A stretch of DNA of 64,000 nt. Source: Stereum hirsutum FP-91666 SS1 (Eukaryota; Basidiomycota; Agaricomycetes; Russulales; Stereaceae). The translations under genes were made by a program, and so were the position numbers. The notes under the pieces were generated by a model. The model was given only the letters and a program-made list of their open reading frames with translations. It had not been told where the DNA came from and searched no databases. The DNA lies in assembly GCF_000264905.1 (NCBI RefSeq), contig NW_006763134.1, positions 877,712 to 941,711 on the forward strand, in the 5' to 3' direction. Positions 10,307 to 22,973 of this stretch are shown here, piece by piece. Each line of letters begins with the position of its first letter. Positions within the stretch are counted from its first letter, which is position 1.

Positions 10307-11468
10307 ATGGCCACATCATCACACCGCCCACCCTTCCCCCTCTCCTCCCTCCCCGTTCTTCCCCTCCTCCTCACCCTCCTCCTCCTCCTCACCTCCCCCC
10401 TCCCAACTTCCGCCATCAAATTCTCCCTGCCCGCCTCCCGCTCCCACGTCCCCGGCAAATGCATCTGGAACACCGCGCACCCCAACGCGCTCGTCATCGT
10501 GACCGCGAACGTCGGGCCCGGCGCGGGCCAGCGCGTAGACGTCGAGATCGTGGACAGCAGTCCGGAGAAGAACATTTATCTGAGTAAGAGGGGGATTAAT
10601 GGCGAGACCAGATTAGCGGTTACGGCGCATGCGGAAGGAGAGGTGGGCGTGTGTTTTAAGAATGTTGTGGAGGGGAGTGAGTCTTTCTCTATTTTGCGTG
10701 TGTGTTTGTGCGTTTGTTGATGTGAGGGCGGGTTTGCAAGATGTGGACCCGAAGGGAAAGGCGAGGATCATAGACCTCGACGTCGATATTGGCGCAGACG
10801 CTGTCGACTACAAGTACGCATCCCCTTCTCGCCAATTCCTACCCCACACGACGTAACTGACGCGTATATACAGTGCGATCGCGAACCAGGAATCGCTCTC
10901 CGCTCTCGAGACAGAGATGCGCAAGCTGGAAGGAATAGTGAAAGAGATCGTCGACGAGCTCGGATACCTCAAGAAACGCGAGGAGCGCTTCCAGTCTACT
11001 AATAGTCCGTGTTTCTCTCCCACTCCTTCTCTCTGCATCACTTACGACCTGCCCGCCCCTGCATCCTCCTCCTGCCGTCCTCCCACTTCCCAACTCATAT
11101 CAACCTCTCCTTCTCTCTCTCTCGCTCCGCCCCTCTTCCTCTTTCCACCTCTCACTCTCACTCCCACTCCCACTCACCTCCCCTCATCGTTCCTCACCCA
11201 CCCCGACCATCATCTCATCATTTCATCTCCCCTTCCTCGCCCCCTCCCTCTCTCTCCCTCTCATCCTCCCTCCCTCCCTCCTCCCTCTCCCTCCTCCCCC
11301 TCCTCCCCCACTAACCCACACACCCGCAACCCCCCAAACAAAACAGTGTCCACAAACACCCGCGTCCAAAACTTCGCCTGGTTCACGCTCCTCTCCCTCC
11401 TCGGTCTCGGCGCCTGGCAGATCCTCCATCTCAGGGCGTTTTTCAAGAGGAAGTATCTTATTGATTAG
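10307..11468 (+). CDS. p24 / emp24-gp25L family ER-Golgi cargo receptor (Erv25-like)
   Basis: Four exons: 10307-10676, 10741-10813, 10874-11004, 11347-11468. They join in phase to 231 aa. p24 proteins are type I membrane proteins that cycle between ER and Golgi in COPI and COPII vesicles. The sequence has a long leucine-rich signal peptide (about residues 10-36, ending near TSA.IKFSLP). A lumenal GOLD domain follows, with Cys at KCIWN and VCFKN, expected to be a disulphide pair. A helical stalk comes next (LSALETEMRKLEGIVKEIV), then a transmembrane helix (WFTLLSLLGLGAWQILHL). The short cytosolic tail FFKRKYLID combines the family's diaromatic and basic sorting signals. The tail and spacing fit the delta/Erv25 branch best. 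Intron 3 is long (342 bp) and almost pure pyrimidine. Confidence 0.92.
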
Positions 11469-11477
11469 GGGTTTCTG

Positions 11478-11602
11478 TTTGGGGTTTCGGGTTTGGGGTT
11501 GGGGTTGGGGTTGGGGGTTGGGTGGGGGGTTGGGGTTTGGGTTTTTGTGCGTGTTTAGGGGGGGAGGAGGAGGAGGAGGAGAGGGAGGGGGGGAGGGGGG
11601 GT
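11478..11602 (+). repeat. G-rich telomere-like / G-quadruplex-prone tract
   Basis: Directly after the p24 stop codon comes an irregular run of TTGGGG, TTTGGGG and GGGTT words, followed by GGA/GAGG runs. Many runs of three or more G with short spacers fit the G-quadruplex pattern. It sits in the presumed 3' UTR or terminator. Confidence 0.75.
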
Positions 11603-12414
11603 CAACATACATTGCTACTCATGCTCGAAATGCGAAATGGCGGAATACTCTGCCATCCCTCGATTCGGAGTACTACATAGTACGACTTGAACGCCGTCGA
11701 TGTGAGAACCAGAACCAGAGCCGCCAGACCAGGTCCATACCTATTACCGATCGCTTCGAGACTTCCTTGGACCTCGAACCTTGAACCGTTGACTGGTTGA
11801 CTGGTTGACCGTGCATTGAATATTTGAATGACGAGTTTTGCGTAAAGACAGAGTCCGAGACTCGCAGCTCGCATCGTGAATCTGATAAAGTAAAGGTAGA
11901 GTTACATAGTACATATGTATGTTCCGTGAGCGGGGACCGTAAGTAGTAAAGGTAAAGTGGACATTCAGATTTTAAATGTTCCAACCAACGATGATGAGCG
12001 ATGATGAGAGGTAAGGTAAGGTAAGGTGTGTATGAGGCAGGAGTAGCAGGAGTGATAGCAACGAGAAAAATAGCGGTAGTGTTATAGTAGTAGTAGTAGA
12101 AATTGGGCACTGAGCACCGAGCACCGGGCGAGAAGAAGGACAAACAAAGGATCCTCGCATCAAGCACTCATATCAACGAAGAGCAGAGCACAGAGGCCGA
12201 TAGGAGACGCAGAGACGTGATCGATGGACGAAATTCTTGGATCGTCGATGCAAAACAAGCAAGGAACGCAGTGAACAGTGGGGACAGTGGGCAATGGACA
12301 GCGGGGAATGTTGACACAGAGGGAGCCAGAAGACGTGGCGGCATGGCGGCATGGCGGCATGGACCGAGGCTGGCGCTGGGAACAATCAGAATCAGGGCAC
12401 ACTAGGACAGTGGG
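11603..12414. other. convergent intergenic region
   Basis: No gene recognised. It holds small iterations (GGTAA repeated near 12010, GTA repeats near 12090, and a GGCGGCAT triplication near 12337-12360). These are simple repeats with no clear function. Confidence 0.5.
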
Positions 12415-14638
12415 CTACTGATGTTGCGGCTGAGGTGTTGTTCGTGGCGGCTGATGCTGGTGTTGATGTTGATGTTGGTGTTGGTGCTGAATGAGTGGTT
12501 CAAGTTGCATCTGCACTTGCACTTGTGACGAAGAAGACTCAGGTCGAGAACCGGAACCGGGGATAGTCGGCTGTTTACTAGAAATCTGAGGTGGGGGATT
12601 CGGAGCGTTGAGGGGGACGACGGGTCTCCAATCTTGACCGGCGACGCGTATCCAGGTGTGGTTGTCTAGAAATATAGACGAGTCCGTCGGTCAGCACCGA
12701 GATTCCGGGGATATGAATTTGAAGATAAAGAAAGACGAGGACGACGGCAACAGAAACAGAAACAAAAACAAAGGCCACGAAAAGGAAAGACCACTCACAC
12801 AAAACACAACTCGAAAGACTCGGGCACGCCTCGCCCCACCCCCTCACCACCTCCCCGTCCTCCTTCACATCCAACGGCAACCCCGTCCTCGGCGCGCCCG
12901 CATTACCGTATGCGAATAGACGAAGGGAGCGATAGTGTCGGAGGGAGCTCGTGATGCAGTTCGTTATGTCCTGCGTTTGCGTTGTCCGTCAGTTGTCGAT
13001 GCAGGAAAGAGAAAGAAGTGAAACAGAGGAGTAAGAACAAAGACACACCTTCGATGCCTTCGACCTCGCTTTCCTAGACCCAACAATCGCACCAAAATAA
13101 TTCCACACGACCAGCGCCTGCATCCCCTCATTCATCTCGCCCGCCAGATATGCCACCAAATCATTATTCCATCCCGCCCGATGACACGCCATCGTCCTCA
13201 CCGACGCTCCCTCGCCAACCTCAGGATGCACGCCATCCCCATCACCATGCGAGCCTGAGCCCTTGAGCGCCCGCACGACACTCTCGATCTCCTCCAACGC
13301 ACCCCACCTCATCGCCTTTCCCACCGCTCCCGACCCCGGCCCACCACCCCCACCACCTATTCCTACTCCAGCTCCCTCCGCCCCCGCCCCTGCCCCTGGC
13401 CCACCTCGTCTCGCCCCTAGCCCATTTACCCCCCAATGCCCAAACCCTCCGTTCCACCAATCCACACTTACCACCTTCAACGCCGCCAACGTGCGCGAAT
13501 CTACCCATCCCGGGCTGAAACAGAAGCTTGGGACGCCGAGACGGGTGAGAGAGGGGAGGGAGAGGCCGGTGCTGATATATGGCCTTATCGGGTCTTGGTC
13601 TTCGTTGACATCCAATGTGGGACCCGAGTCAGATTCAGAATCCGAATCGGAACCAGAGTCGAAATCAGACTCCCAGGGCCTAGGATGTCCCGTCCTCATC
13701 ATTCGTCTCTCAAGCCCAAAGGCCTCCCCTAAAGACTCAAGCGCTAACGTCCTCGCCGTCAGCGGAAAAGTCATATTCAACACGACGTCCGTCAGCGTCT
13801 TCCTGTGCCTCGCCAGACATCGGAAGAAATCGAGCGGGGAGAGGTGACGTGCGTGGAGAGCGAAGATGCGCAACGAGGGCGCGTAGAAGGAGAGCAGGAG
13901 GGGTGGGGTTAGCTCCGGCTGCTCGAGCAATGCCTCGATGATGGGCGTCTGAGTACTGGGGGCGGCGTGCAGTAGTGGATGGAGAAGGGAATGGGCGGGG
14001 ATGGGCGCTGCGGTGTGGGTCTGGGTGGGTGTGGAGGTTGATGGAGTTTCGGGGCCGGGATGGATGGGGATCTTCGAGGAGGAGGCGGCGTACGAGAGAC
14101 GGAGGGCGTTTAGATTGGGGAGGGAGGAAAATAGGGCGTGTAGGGTCGTTAGGAGCGGAATTTCCTGATGCGTTATAGTGCAATAGGTCGTCTCCAGTAG
14201 TATACGATTACTGCAGCCCAAGGCGTGTTAGATCTTTCCGTGGCTACTCGTTATTTTTAGACAAACGCACCTGAGGTCCTTGATCTCCAATGCCCTCACG
14301 AGCTCCGCCTTCCCCCTATTCATCCCCAAAGTCTGACAAAGCCTCGCCAACCTCCTCGCGTCCTCCTTCGAACTCTCTCCAGCGTTCATCGAGATGCTCC
14401 TGTAGAGCCATTGTTCGGAGATAGCGCACAGAAGTCTGTTCGTGAGCGCGAGGGAGAAAAGATCCGTAGCATCGAGCCATTGGGTGATCCGAATGAGGAG
14501 TTCAGGGGGAAGCTTGTCGAATTTCAGTGCGTTTTGAGGTTTCGAATCTGACTGAGAGGGAGAAGAACCAGAGGACGGGGTCTGTCGGTATTCCAAGTGC
14601 GACTGGTGCTCAGCAGGAGCTTGCATATTGATTGACAT
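12415..14638 (-). CDS. F-box domain protein with Gly-rich and His-Gln low-complexity regions
   Basis: Four exons: 14638-14271, 14210-13049, 12970-12799, 12665-12415, with consistent phases and 650 aa. The F-box lies near the N-terminus (FDKLPPELLIRITQWLDATD, followed by LALTNRLL and the QWLYRSI motif). Leu-rich segments follow (LPNLNALRLSY, LPSLTRLGVPSF). The middle has acidic Asp/Ser repeats (about 13620-13680) and a Gly/Ala/Pro-rich loop (about 13330-13410). The extreme C-terminus has an HQHQ run and a Gln-rich end (about 12420-12500). It is not closely similar to the other two F-box proteins here and lacks their tiny first exon. The family role is SCF ubiquitin-ligase substrate binding; the target is unknown. 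Confidence 0.82.
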
Positions 14639-17600
14639 CGATCCAAGCAGCGAGCTCGTTGTCGAAGAAGAAGAAACCTGAGGGCGGTACGGAACGAAGA
14701 GAGAAATGGCGGTGAGTCAAACAGATACGAGACTTCGCCCTGGTTTCCAGCGCCGATTGAGAAGACCAGGAGAGCTGACGAAGACGTTGAGAGCAAGATG
14801 GGACGGATGAAGCTCCGTGGAAGGCGTCCGCCCGACCCCGAAGCGCCACACAAGAGGGATGACGTGCGGGTGCCCACTTATCCCCTTGCTGCACAAAGTT
14901 ATGCTGTATAGAAAGCGGAATAAATAGGCCGTGGCGGCGGCCTCACATTTCATCATCATCATCGTATGCGAATAGTTCTGAGACTCACCAGAATTCCGCA
15001 CTTCTACTGTCGCTTTTGGCCAACGGTCGGTGTACTACAGAACGGCCGCTGCGAACTTATATAGTTGGCCTATTTGTGTATACAATGTGTATCGTGTGGT
15101 TCGAGTATCGCGGGGTATGAGAAATAAGGTTGGGTGATGAATATGATAATATCGACGAGGACCCTGTGGCGGTGATGAAGGAATAAGAGAGCGGGACGGT
15201 GGCCTGCGGACCTTCAATATATACATGCAGACGCCACCTGAGGGCCACACACCCACGCAACCACACATCATCGAATCAGTCACGATTGTGGTGCTCCCTT
15301 AGTCGAAGATTTGGTAAAGTGGTGCCATGATATTGATAGCGCGCCCAGCGGCGAGGCCACCAGAGATTTATGATCAAGATACTCGAGCTCTATGTCGATA
15401 TTATCCATCTGAGATGGTTTTGCATGTAGGTGCTGTACAGGTGACAAGGCATCTGCAGCGGCCGTAGTCAGAACCTGAGAATGAAGCTTGAAGTTAATTA
15501 ACGCGCCGAGGTGAAGTCTCGTATGTTTGAGGCGGAATATGTGTACTCTTTTTCTTTATTTCATTTTATTTCATTTTTCTGGCTATATGGTCACTATATG
15601 GCTTCCCACAGGCTTGGAGAGCTGGTTCTCTAGTATGAACTACTGGTGGACAGGCAGGTCAGTCACGGAAGAGCTCCGTAAGGTAGCCCTGAGTTCGTGA
15701 AAATTAGAGGCGGTCAGAAGACCTCCACAATACAGTTCATCTGTGCGTACGGAACGCCACTCACTGGAGAAACAAGCGAGACGGTCCGTTATCCGTACTG
15801 ATTCAATACACCGCAAACAACAGGACAGAACAAAAATTGAATACGAACTTCAACCCGATATTCTTGGCAGAAATGACTCCGGGCGCAAAAGAGTACATGT
15901 AAAGCACGTCAACCGCCCAACAAATACTGTGCTTGAAGGGTCCAAAAAACTACTCGTCAAGGGAAGAACCTCGAAGGCCGGCTAACTTCATTGACAGCTG
16001 GCGAGTGTAGTGTCAGCACCCACTGATAGCACGGCCTAGTATTTGTGCATGTTGGTCCAGCGGCCGACAGCGCGCTGCCAGGAGGTTCGCGCATGTTCTG
16101 TCGAAGATACGATCAACACAAGGCAGTAAATCTGAATCCTCGGGTGTACGTTGGAGGCCCAACGAGGCGATGGTGTATATTTCTGGGCGGTAAAGGGGGA
16201 GAAAAAACAATAATGTCTGAGCTGGCTTCCTACCATCCAATCGAAGGCCCTAAAAGAAGTGCTGAAAGAGGCAAAATCGATGCTCGAAGAAATCTTCATT
16301 CTCCTTTGATGTCACGGATTGGAATCTGAGCGTCAATGTGAGGATAATTTGGGAGTTGTGTCCGACAACAAAAACATAAACCCATTCCATTACCATTCCA
16401 CGAAACCACGCAAATAAGCGACTTAGGTAGGATTGGCCCTGCGGAATCACTGTCGGCAGTTCCTCAGGTGAGATGAATCCACAAATACCGAGAAAGATAC
16501 CGGAGGTGCCGAAACCAAATATGATCGTTCCTACTCCTTGTCTGGCACTGAATATTCCTCGGACTAAGAACAGAGGTCGCTTGACGGTCACAGGACGTGC
16601 TGGCAGGCGGAAGAACCGCAGAGCGTATTTCAGGCGTAAAAAAGGTTAGCCTGGATGCCGACCGATGACAGCGCCTTAGACAGTCACTCACAGGTGTAAC
16701 CTTTGCGCACAACGGTGACCAGGGCATAGTATATACGCCATTTCACCGCATAATGCTAATGCTTTTCGATGGTGCATGAACAGGACAAGGACCGATAAAG
16801 GAAATGTAGGGACGTCGCTGGAACCGAAGATGCCTGATCTCACCCACAGTCTCGTACCAGGAGGGACCACTGATGATTGATCTATCAGTGAGCAAACCAT
16901 GCCAGGAGGACACATGATGGTGTAGCAAGGGGTATGAAGAGCGCCTCTCGAAGGTTGACCAGGAGATGTCCAACAACCGCCCACAGATCAGCAACCGGTG
17001 CGCGCAGCGGTTCCATTATTGTCGCCGCACGGTGAAGTCGGCCTTCTTTTCATCTACCGGAGGTCGAACGGAGAGCCCTCCTCGTAATTTTGGGCGGAAT
17101 AGAAGGACGGCAGTATTGCATCAGCCCTCCTAGGCTCCTACCGTCTCGATGGATGTGAGAGATGTACGAAAGGTGAAGGAATCGACGTCAAATAAAAGTA
17201 AATTCTTTGACGGTCCAGTATTTCTGAGTCTCTAAAATCTGGCTGCATGCCGATCAGTGTGACAATCATCCGAGAGGTTACTTTGGTCGACAGCGTACAC
17301 CGCCGCTGCACCAGGCCATCCTATAAGGCAAAGAGCTGTATCAGACCATATATTTGAGACCATTTTCAGCGCATCTTACGAGGGGATAAACTTTACCACA
17401 AATTTGCAGCGGTCCGGGTACGTTATAGCCGAGGGAGTCGCCAGTGAGCAGTCTTGTAAAAATAAGAAGAATCTCAGTGAGCAATCCGCTGTCGCTTTCT
17501 CAGGGCCTCTTCCGCTCAATCCCTTGCGGAATGCCTTGTGTACAGTCCACCAGCCTGCTTATACATCAGTGGTCCAACCAATCACCGAGGCTCTGTGAAC

Positions 17601-18312
17601 AATCACTTACCGGCAGGTGTAAAAACTCAGGTAAGACCCAAGCTCCGCATGTCAACGCCAATATCCTATCAGATTTATCCGTGTAAAAATGACCTTGAAA
17701 AAGTACAGGCCGCTAACACGAGGCTCACATACAAGATGACGAGATCGGTTCCAGTCGAACAGCGCGTCGAACTTACCTGATGCAGCAGTGACAAGTGCAT
17801 CCATCCATGGATGCTACTATAATAGGGAAGAAGGGGGTTTAGAAGTCGTAGAGAGCGTGAGAAACGAGCAAGAGGGTGAAGTCGGTGGCAGGATACTAGT
17901 CACAGGCTAGTATGGCAGCGGGCGTAGACTCGAGCGCGAGGTTTTTTCAAGAACCAAGCCGAAACAGAATCTCCGAGCCTGAAGCTCTACGCGCGGTTTA
18001 GAGGTAATGAGTATATATTGAGGAGTTTTCTGGGAAACATCGTGAAGTAAATCTTAGAGCAGAAAGTTGGGGAAAAGACCAAGTTGAAAAGACTGCGTGA
18101 GGCCCACCCGAAGTCGCCGTAACCGGGTAGAACCGCGTGCGGAGAAACTTCGGGCCACCGCCACCGTTGAAGTTTGGTGAGCGGAGTTCACATCTTGGCG
18201 GAGTTTTGCGGAGGAGAACGCGTCGGCGGCGTTCGTGTTCAAGTCAAGTCGCTCGACGCGACCACCATCACAGTAGTGAGGCGACCTTAGTCGCTAATCA
18301 TCACGTTCTTAG
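14639..18312. other. 3.7-kb region without a recognisable gene
   Basis: It spans the upstream region of the second F-box gene and the promoter of the third. Open frames are all under about 115 codons, overlap on both strands, and show no family motif. There are AT-rich runs (TTTCATTTTA-like words near 15555-15580). It could be decayed mobile DNA or non-coding transcription units. I cannot support either. Confidence 0.5.
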
Positions 18313-20116
18313 ATGGTGAAGAAACGTAGAGGTGAGCGCGCTTACAAGAAAAGCTTTTGAAGTCATCTCATAACTCCATACAGTCTCGCGCCGCGAGCCC
18401 GTCCAACAAAACACATCTTTGGCGACGCGTCTTCCAGCTGAAGTTTTATCTCGAATATTCCTCTACATACCTAGACCACTCTCGAGCGAGGACCACACCT
18501 GGCTCAGGGTTCTGCGTATTTGTCGTCAATGGCGCGCGGCTGCCATTGAGTGTCCCCAACTGTGGACATACATCGTGACAAGCAACCACTCCCTCAGGCG
18601 TTTCATGCTCAAGCACTCAAAGGGTCTACCCGTCACACTCTGGAGCATGACAATTATGCGTAATGGGTCGCCAGCTATCAAGGAAATGATAACCACGAAT
18701 CTGCATCGTCTTCACGAGCTCAATCTCAACTTCTCATACTGCAGCATTGGAGAGGTTGAGGAATGGGTTTTACGCGTACTGAATGACGGTGCCGCACCAC
18801 TCTTGGAAATGTTGACACTCCGAACCGACAATTGCTCTGGCCATCCCATCATCACTATTCCGAACTTTCCGCAGACGTTGTCGTCACTGTCAGTGCATGG
18901 TTTCCAAATCATGTTTCCTAATTCAACCCGACTCGTCAACAAAAGTATCACTTCATTTGAAACTACCATCGACGCCGAAACGCAGTCCGCGCCCGAGCTT
19001 CACGACTTGTTTTCCGGAATGCTCGGAAGTATGCCGAATCTTGTGTCTCTTGAAATCGATGATCTGGGCGAGGAATCCCTGTATCCCACCACCGCCATAG
19101 TCTCCTTCCCACGCCTCGAAACTTTGAAATATTATGGGTCAGCCCCGAAGCAGAATTTCATTCTGAACTCGTTCACGATACCAGGATCCGCTAGTCTTGA
19201 TTTCTGCTTCATAGGGGTGAGCAACTCTGCCGAGTTGACTCTGGTTCATGATAGCATCGAACTCGAGCTTGGGCGTCGAGCGCAGGCTGATCCTCCCGGG
19301 ACCACCTACGATGTCCGGGTCTCTTCTTCCGGAGACTATGGCACAGACAATATGGTGCATCGAACTCATATCTACGCCTTGTTACCCCTGCCTGTCGCGT
19401 CGACCGCGACTGAGGCTTCCGCAGACCGGTCGCGAAATGAACCTTTACTCGTCCTTTCCTTGGAATACGCGTACTATTCCTTCGATTACACCGCCGGTGA
19501 CCTCGTCTTCCCAATCTATATCTCTCGTATCATAGGCATGCTACAACCTCAATCCATCGAGTCCATCAGTGTTGGCTCGAATATGTGGTTTAACGTCCAC
19601 GACCGTGACTATAGCGGTGATTTCAGGGCCGACGGCACCCTCAAGGACACTTCGGATCTCACATTTCTGTCGTGTGAGGGTGTAAAGTCGTTGATCGTTG
19701 GTGGCGCCGGCAGCGCTAAGTGGATCGCTCCCTTTCTTTCGGTCCGGACGAATACGGACGCGGAGTCGACGGCGGCGACCAAACCTTTCCTCGCCTTTCC
19801 ACATCTCGAACGCTTGGTCCTACGCGATCTTAACCCTCATGAATGTGTCGAGTGGCTTGATGAGTTTTCGCTCGACAAGTTGATGAGAGATGTGATGAAG
19901 GAGTTTTATACCGCGGTGGAAGACAGAGCGCGAGCAGGGCGCCCACTCAAGAGGCTAGAGATGCCGATTCCCGAGACGAAAAAGTTGGAGAAATGGGTCG
20001 AGGAGGCGAGAAAGATGGGCTGGGTAGATGGTGAAATCGTTTGCGAAGGACTTGGGTGGGGTGGTTACGATGGTACGTCGAACGAGGAGGATGAAGAGGG
20101 CGATGAGGAGGAATGA
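18313..20116 (+). CDS. F-box / LRR-type protein, paralog of the gene at 2427-4320
   Basis: The model has two exons: 18313-18331 (encoding basic MVKKRR) and 18384-20116, separated by a 52-bp intron that begins GTGAGCGCG. The predicted length is 583 aa. The F-box segment is TRLPAEVLSRIFLYI, then TWLRVLRICRQWRAAAIECP and LWTYI, matching the first F-box gene almost block for block. Later blocks are shared too: RRFMLKHSKGLPV versus RFFMLKQSKGLPI, an LEYAYYSF-type segment, and a DRARAGRPLKRLE block ending GWVDG. The tail is strongly acidic (EEDEEGDEEE). Paralogy within 16 kb suggests local or dispersed expansion of this family. SCF adaptor function is inferred. Confidence 0.82.
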
Positions 20117-21423
20117 GGTACGGAGAGAAATATAGGAATGATCGAACTGTTCTGTTCGGGTCGCTCTTTGTTGATTACTTCTTGAAGAGAGCCGTTGCTT
20201 GAGTTTCCCGTGTTCTGCGCTTGGACGGCAGATCACTGAGCGCAGTGATTATAATATCTATATTGTCACTCATTCTTAGACCATGTCAAACTATCCTCAA
20301 GACGTCGTAGTACCCCTACTCTCGGAACCCGGAGTCCGAGTCGTATCCTCTCGCACCCGTGGGAAGTCTGAGTTGCAGAAGGGAGACTATCTAGTGGACA
20401 AAGAAAGAGTAGCAGTGGAAGATGGAGTATGCGATCGACAATTGCTTCAACATTATTGTAACGAATGGGAGTCCAACACCGACACCTTTGTCCGGGGAAA
20501 AAAGGTCGCAAAGAGAGCTCCAAAAGTATCATGGGAAACAACCCTTGGACCTTTCGGAAGCGTAGGATTTCTTCATTTACAATGGTTCAGCCGTCTGGAA
20601 ACCGTCGAATGCTTTTGTAGTGTAGTTTACTCTTCCGGCAGGCGATGAATGGTAAACGAGTAAGGCCCACCGTTGAGGTACATCTCTATATTAGCACCTT
20701 GACGACGACGCTTTTATAGGCTCAGGGCATACCTCGATCATTGGCCATAATGGCCAACGAACGGACCTTACCACCTTACCTTAAAATGCCTCTCGCCACA
20801 ATTTGGTGCGTGGATAGAGCGGGCACGTTGTGCCCCCGGGAATCTCTACCGGCTTTACCGTAACGACATCGATGCTCGGTATGTGTGGTGCTATTTAGAC
20901 GGGGCTTTCGTAGCAGAACCTTTGGTGTATATTGGGAGTATATCGGTTGCTGCCCTCGGGGGCATTATTGACGTTGAAGTATGTGGGTCGACAAAAAAGA
21001 TTCCGAAAGCTCTTTCTCAAGCTCGACTTTTCGTGTGATTTCCTCAGAAGACGTCGACGCTTAAATTGGCCGTCTTCACATGCAGTATTGGGGTGTGTGA
21101 GAATGTGGCTTAGACGATGAGTCTTCAACTATAAATATGGATATTGGAAGGGCGGAAGGGAAACGAAGAGGTGAGAGGAGCGGAAATACGAGAGGTTACA
21201 TGCGACAAGAGTACGGTCGGGACCAGTCCCAATTGTGATCTTCACGACCGATAAGTCCTTTATACAGTGGTACAGTGTCTTTTTCAGGCCCTTTCTTCGT
21301 CGATTACGACCTGTCCAGTAAGTCCGAAGTCCCAGAATATCAATAAACAGAGCAAAGAAAGCTGATAATGGGAATCCCAGCCGTCGCCCGCCCAGTTTCT
21401 CTCGATAGTCTCACCGCCTACCC
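20117..21423. other. intergenic region, no supported gene
   Basis: A 121-codon + frame at 20283-20648 starts with ATG but overlaps an antisense ORF and has no recognisable motif, so I left it out as a gene. The rest shows nothing identifiable. Confidence 0.45.
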
Positions 21424-22973
21424 CTAAAATTCTGAGCGGGACGGACGAACTGGCTCCGATTCAGCGTGTTGAGAGGGTGTGACACCCGAAAGAAGGGACC
21501 GTCTGCCAGTCCTGGTGACTGGGTCAGTAACGGCCCTCGAGTTCCGTCTGGAGCCAGGAGGTGTGAAGATGAATGGAACAAGTGTAGGTCCTGTCGGAGG
21601 AGAGCGACCGGGTGAGCCCAGCACACTGGTGGCAGCGATAGTGCTGGTCCCGAAACCACCAAAAGGATAGCGTGTGGCCTGAAGAATTGATTCCGTGCCG
21701 GTGAGAGTGGACACTGAAGATAGATAAGAGGTATCGTCTCTCAGCAGGTGAAGAAGGTCAGTCTGAGCCACGATAGAGACATACTGGTGTGCACGCTCGG
21801 GGCCCTGTTCCTTGCTCTTCGAATCCGTTGCCTTCTCCTCCACCAAAGAACGAAAAGAATAGATGCGAGAAGGACGAAAAACACAGCAGCGAGGACAGCA
21901 GCGACGATTGTCGAGGTATTCGGGGCCGGCGAGGACTTCGAATTCCCATGACCTTGACGATCGTCCTGGTTATCTTTGTTGATGGTCCCAGTGGGTGGAT
22001 TATAGACGAGGAAGTTGGTCAAGGAGTATGGAGTGCTAATGCTGCCGTTCACGATGGTGATGCTCAAAGTGTGTGTCGTATTGGGATCGAGGGAAGTGGC
22101 AGTGAACAGCGATTGTTTGAATGTGCGGTTTGCGCTAGGGAACGAAGGATTCATAGGCGTTCCGCCGTCGATGGCGTAAGCAGCGGGGATGAAGTTCGAG
22201 TCGTTACTAGGTCCGATAAACCCCATCGCTGTGACGCCAGAACCTGCAAATGCGAAATTTCAGTCCAGACAGGCAGTTTTCTTACGAGGTGATACACGAA
22301 GTATACATCACGAGGACTTACCGACAAAAGTGAAGTTCATAGACGAGCCGTCGACATTCGTACTATGGAACATGCATTGTTCCTGCGAAACGTCTATGCT
22401 CCATCCCGATGAGTACGTCGCGTTCGCGTTCACGTTACTAATGGGCTCGCACTCCTGGATCGAACATACAGCATTGGACCCTTCGCTGCAATTGGTGTCT
22501 GTATTGCTCGCCCCAGTACTACTCGAACTAGCGGCGGTACTTGTGCTAGAGGAGTTTGAACCACCACTGGAGCTTGACCCACCGGAGCCATGATCGGACG
22601 AGTCCGAACTGCCTGAGCCAGACTTTGAGCCATCGCCGCTGGAATCTGCATTGGTGGAGTTGGTAAGACTGTTCGTATTGTTGATCCTGTTGTCGTTGTC
22701 TCCATTACGCTCAGACGATGATCTACGGCCAAAAATAGGCCTCTCGTGGCGGAGATATTGTCTAGGCAGATATTCTCGGGAAAGGGGCCCTTGTTCCTGG
22801 TGGGATGGAGGGATGGTAGAAGGTATCTCAGCTAACGAATCGTGGACATGAAAAGTCAGAGATCGGTAGTGGCGTTAGAAGCATGCAGACACACCAGTCA
22901 AGACCTCTCGCTTATCATGCTCGCAATCTCCTCGAAATAATGTCCATAAACTGAATAATCCGAGGCCCACCAT
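21424..22973 (-). CDS. Ser-rich single-pass surface protein with basic juxtamembrane tail
   Basis: Four exons: 22973-22895, 22831-22322, 22243-21785, 21713-21424. The phases agree and give 445 aa. The ectodomain starts after a short hydrophobic N-terminus (MVGLGLFSLWTLF). It contains possible Kex2-type basic sites and a long Ser/Gly/Asn/Thr-rich stretch (about 22430-22700). A Cys-containing segment follows (DTNCSEGSNAVCSIQECEP), then a beta-rich NTTHTLSITIVNGS segment near the membrane. The transmembrane helix is about VAAVLAAVFFVLLASILFVLWW, followed by RRRQRIRRARNR. A Ser/Thr-rich cytosolic tail ends the protein. The plan resembles fungal cell-wall sensor-like or SKG6-type proteins, but I cannot assign a function. 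Exon 1 is the least certain part. Another signal-peptide-like reading starts near 23164 but does not join in frame. Confidence 0.7.

Noticed and set aside
13263..13847. 194-codon + ORF antisense to the second F-box gene
   Set aside because: It is opposite the F-box exon and its Pro-rich composition comes from the Gly-rich coding region on the other strand.
20283..20648. 121-codon + ORF after the third F-box gene
   Set aside because: ATG start and moderate length, but no motif, no intron and an overlapping antisense ORF. Support is insufficient.
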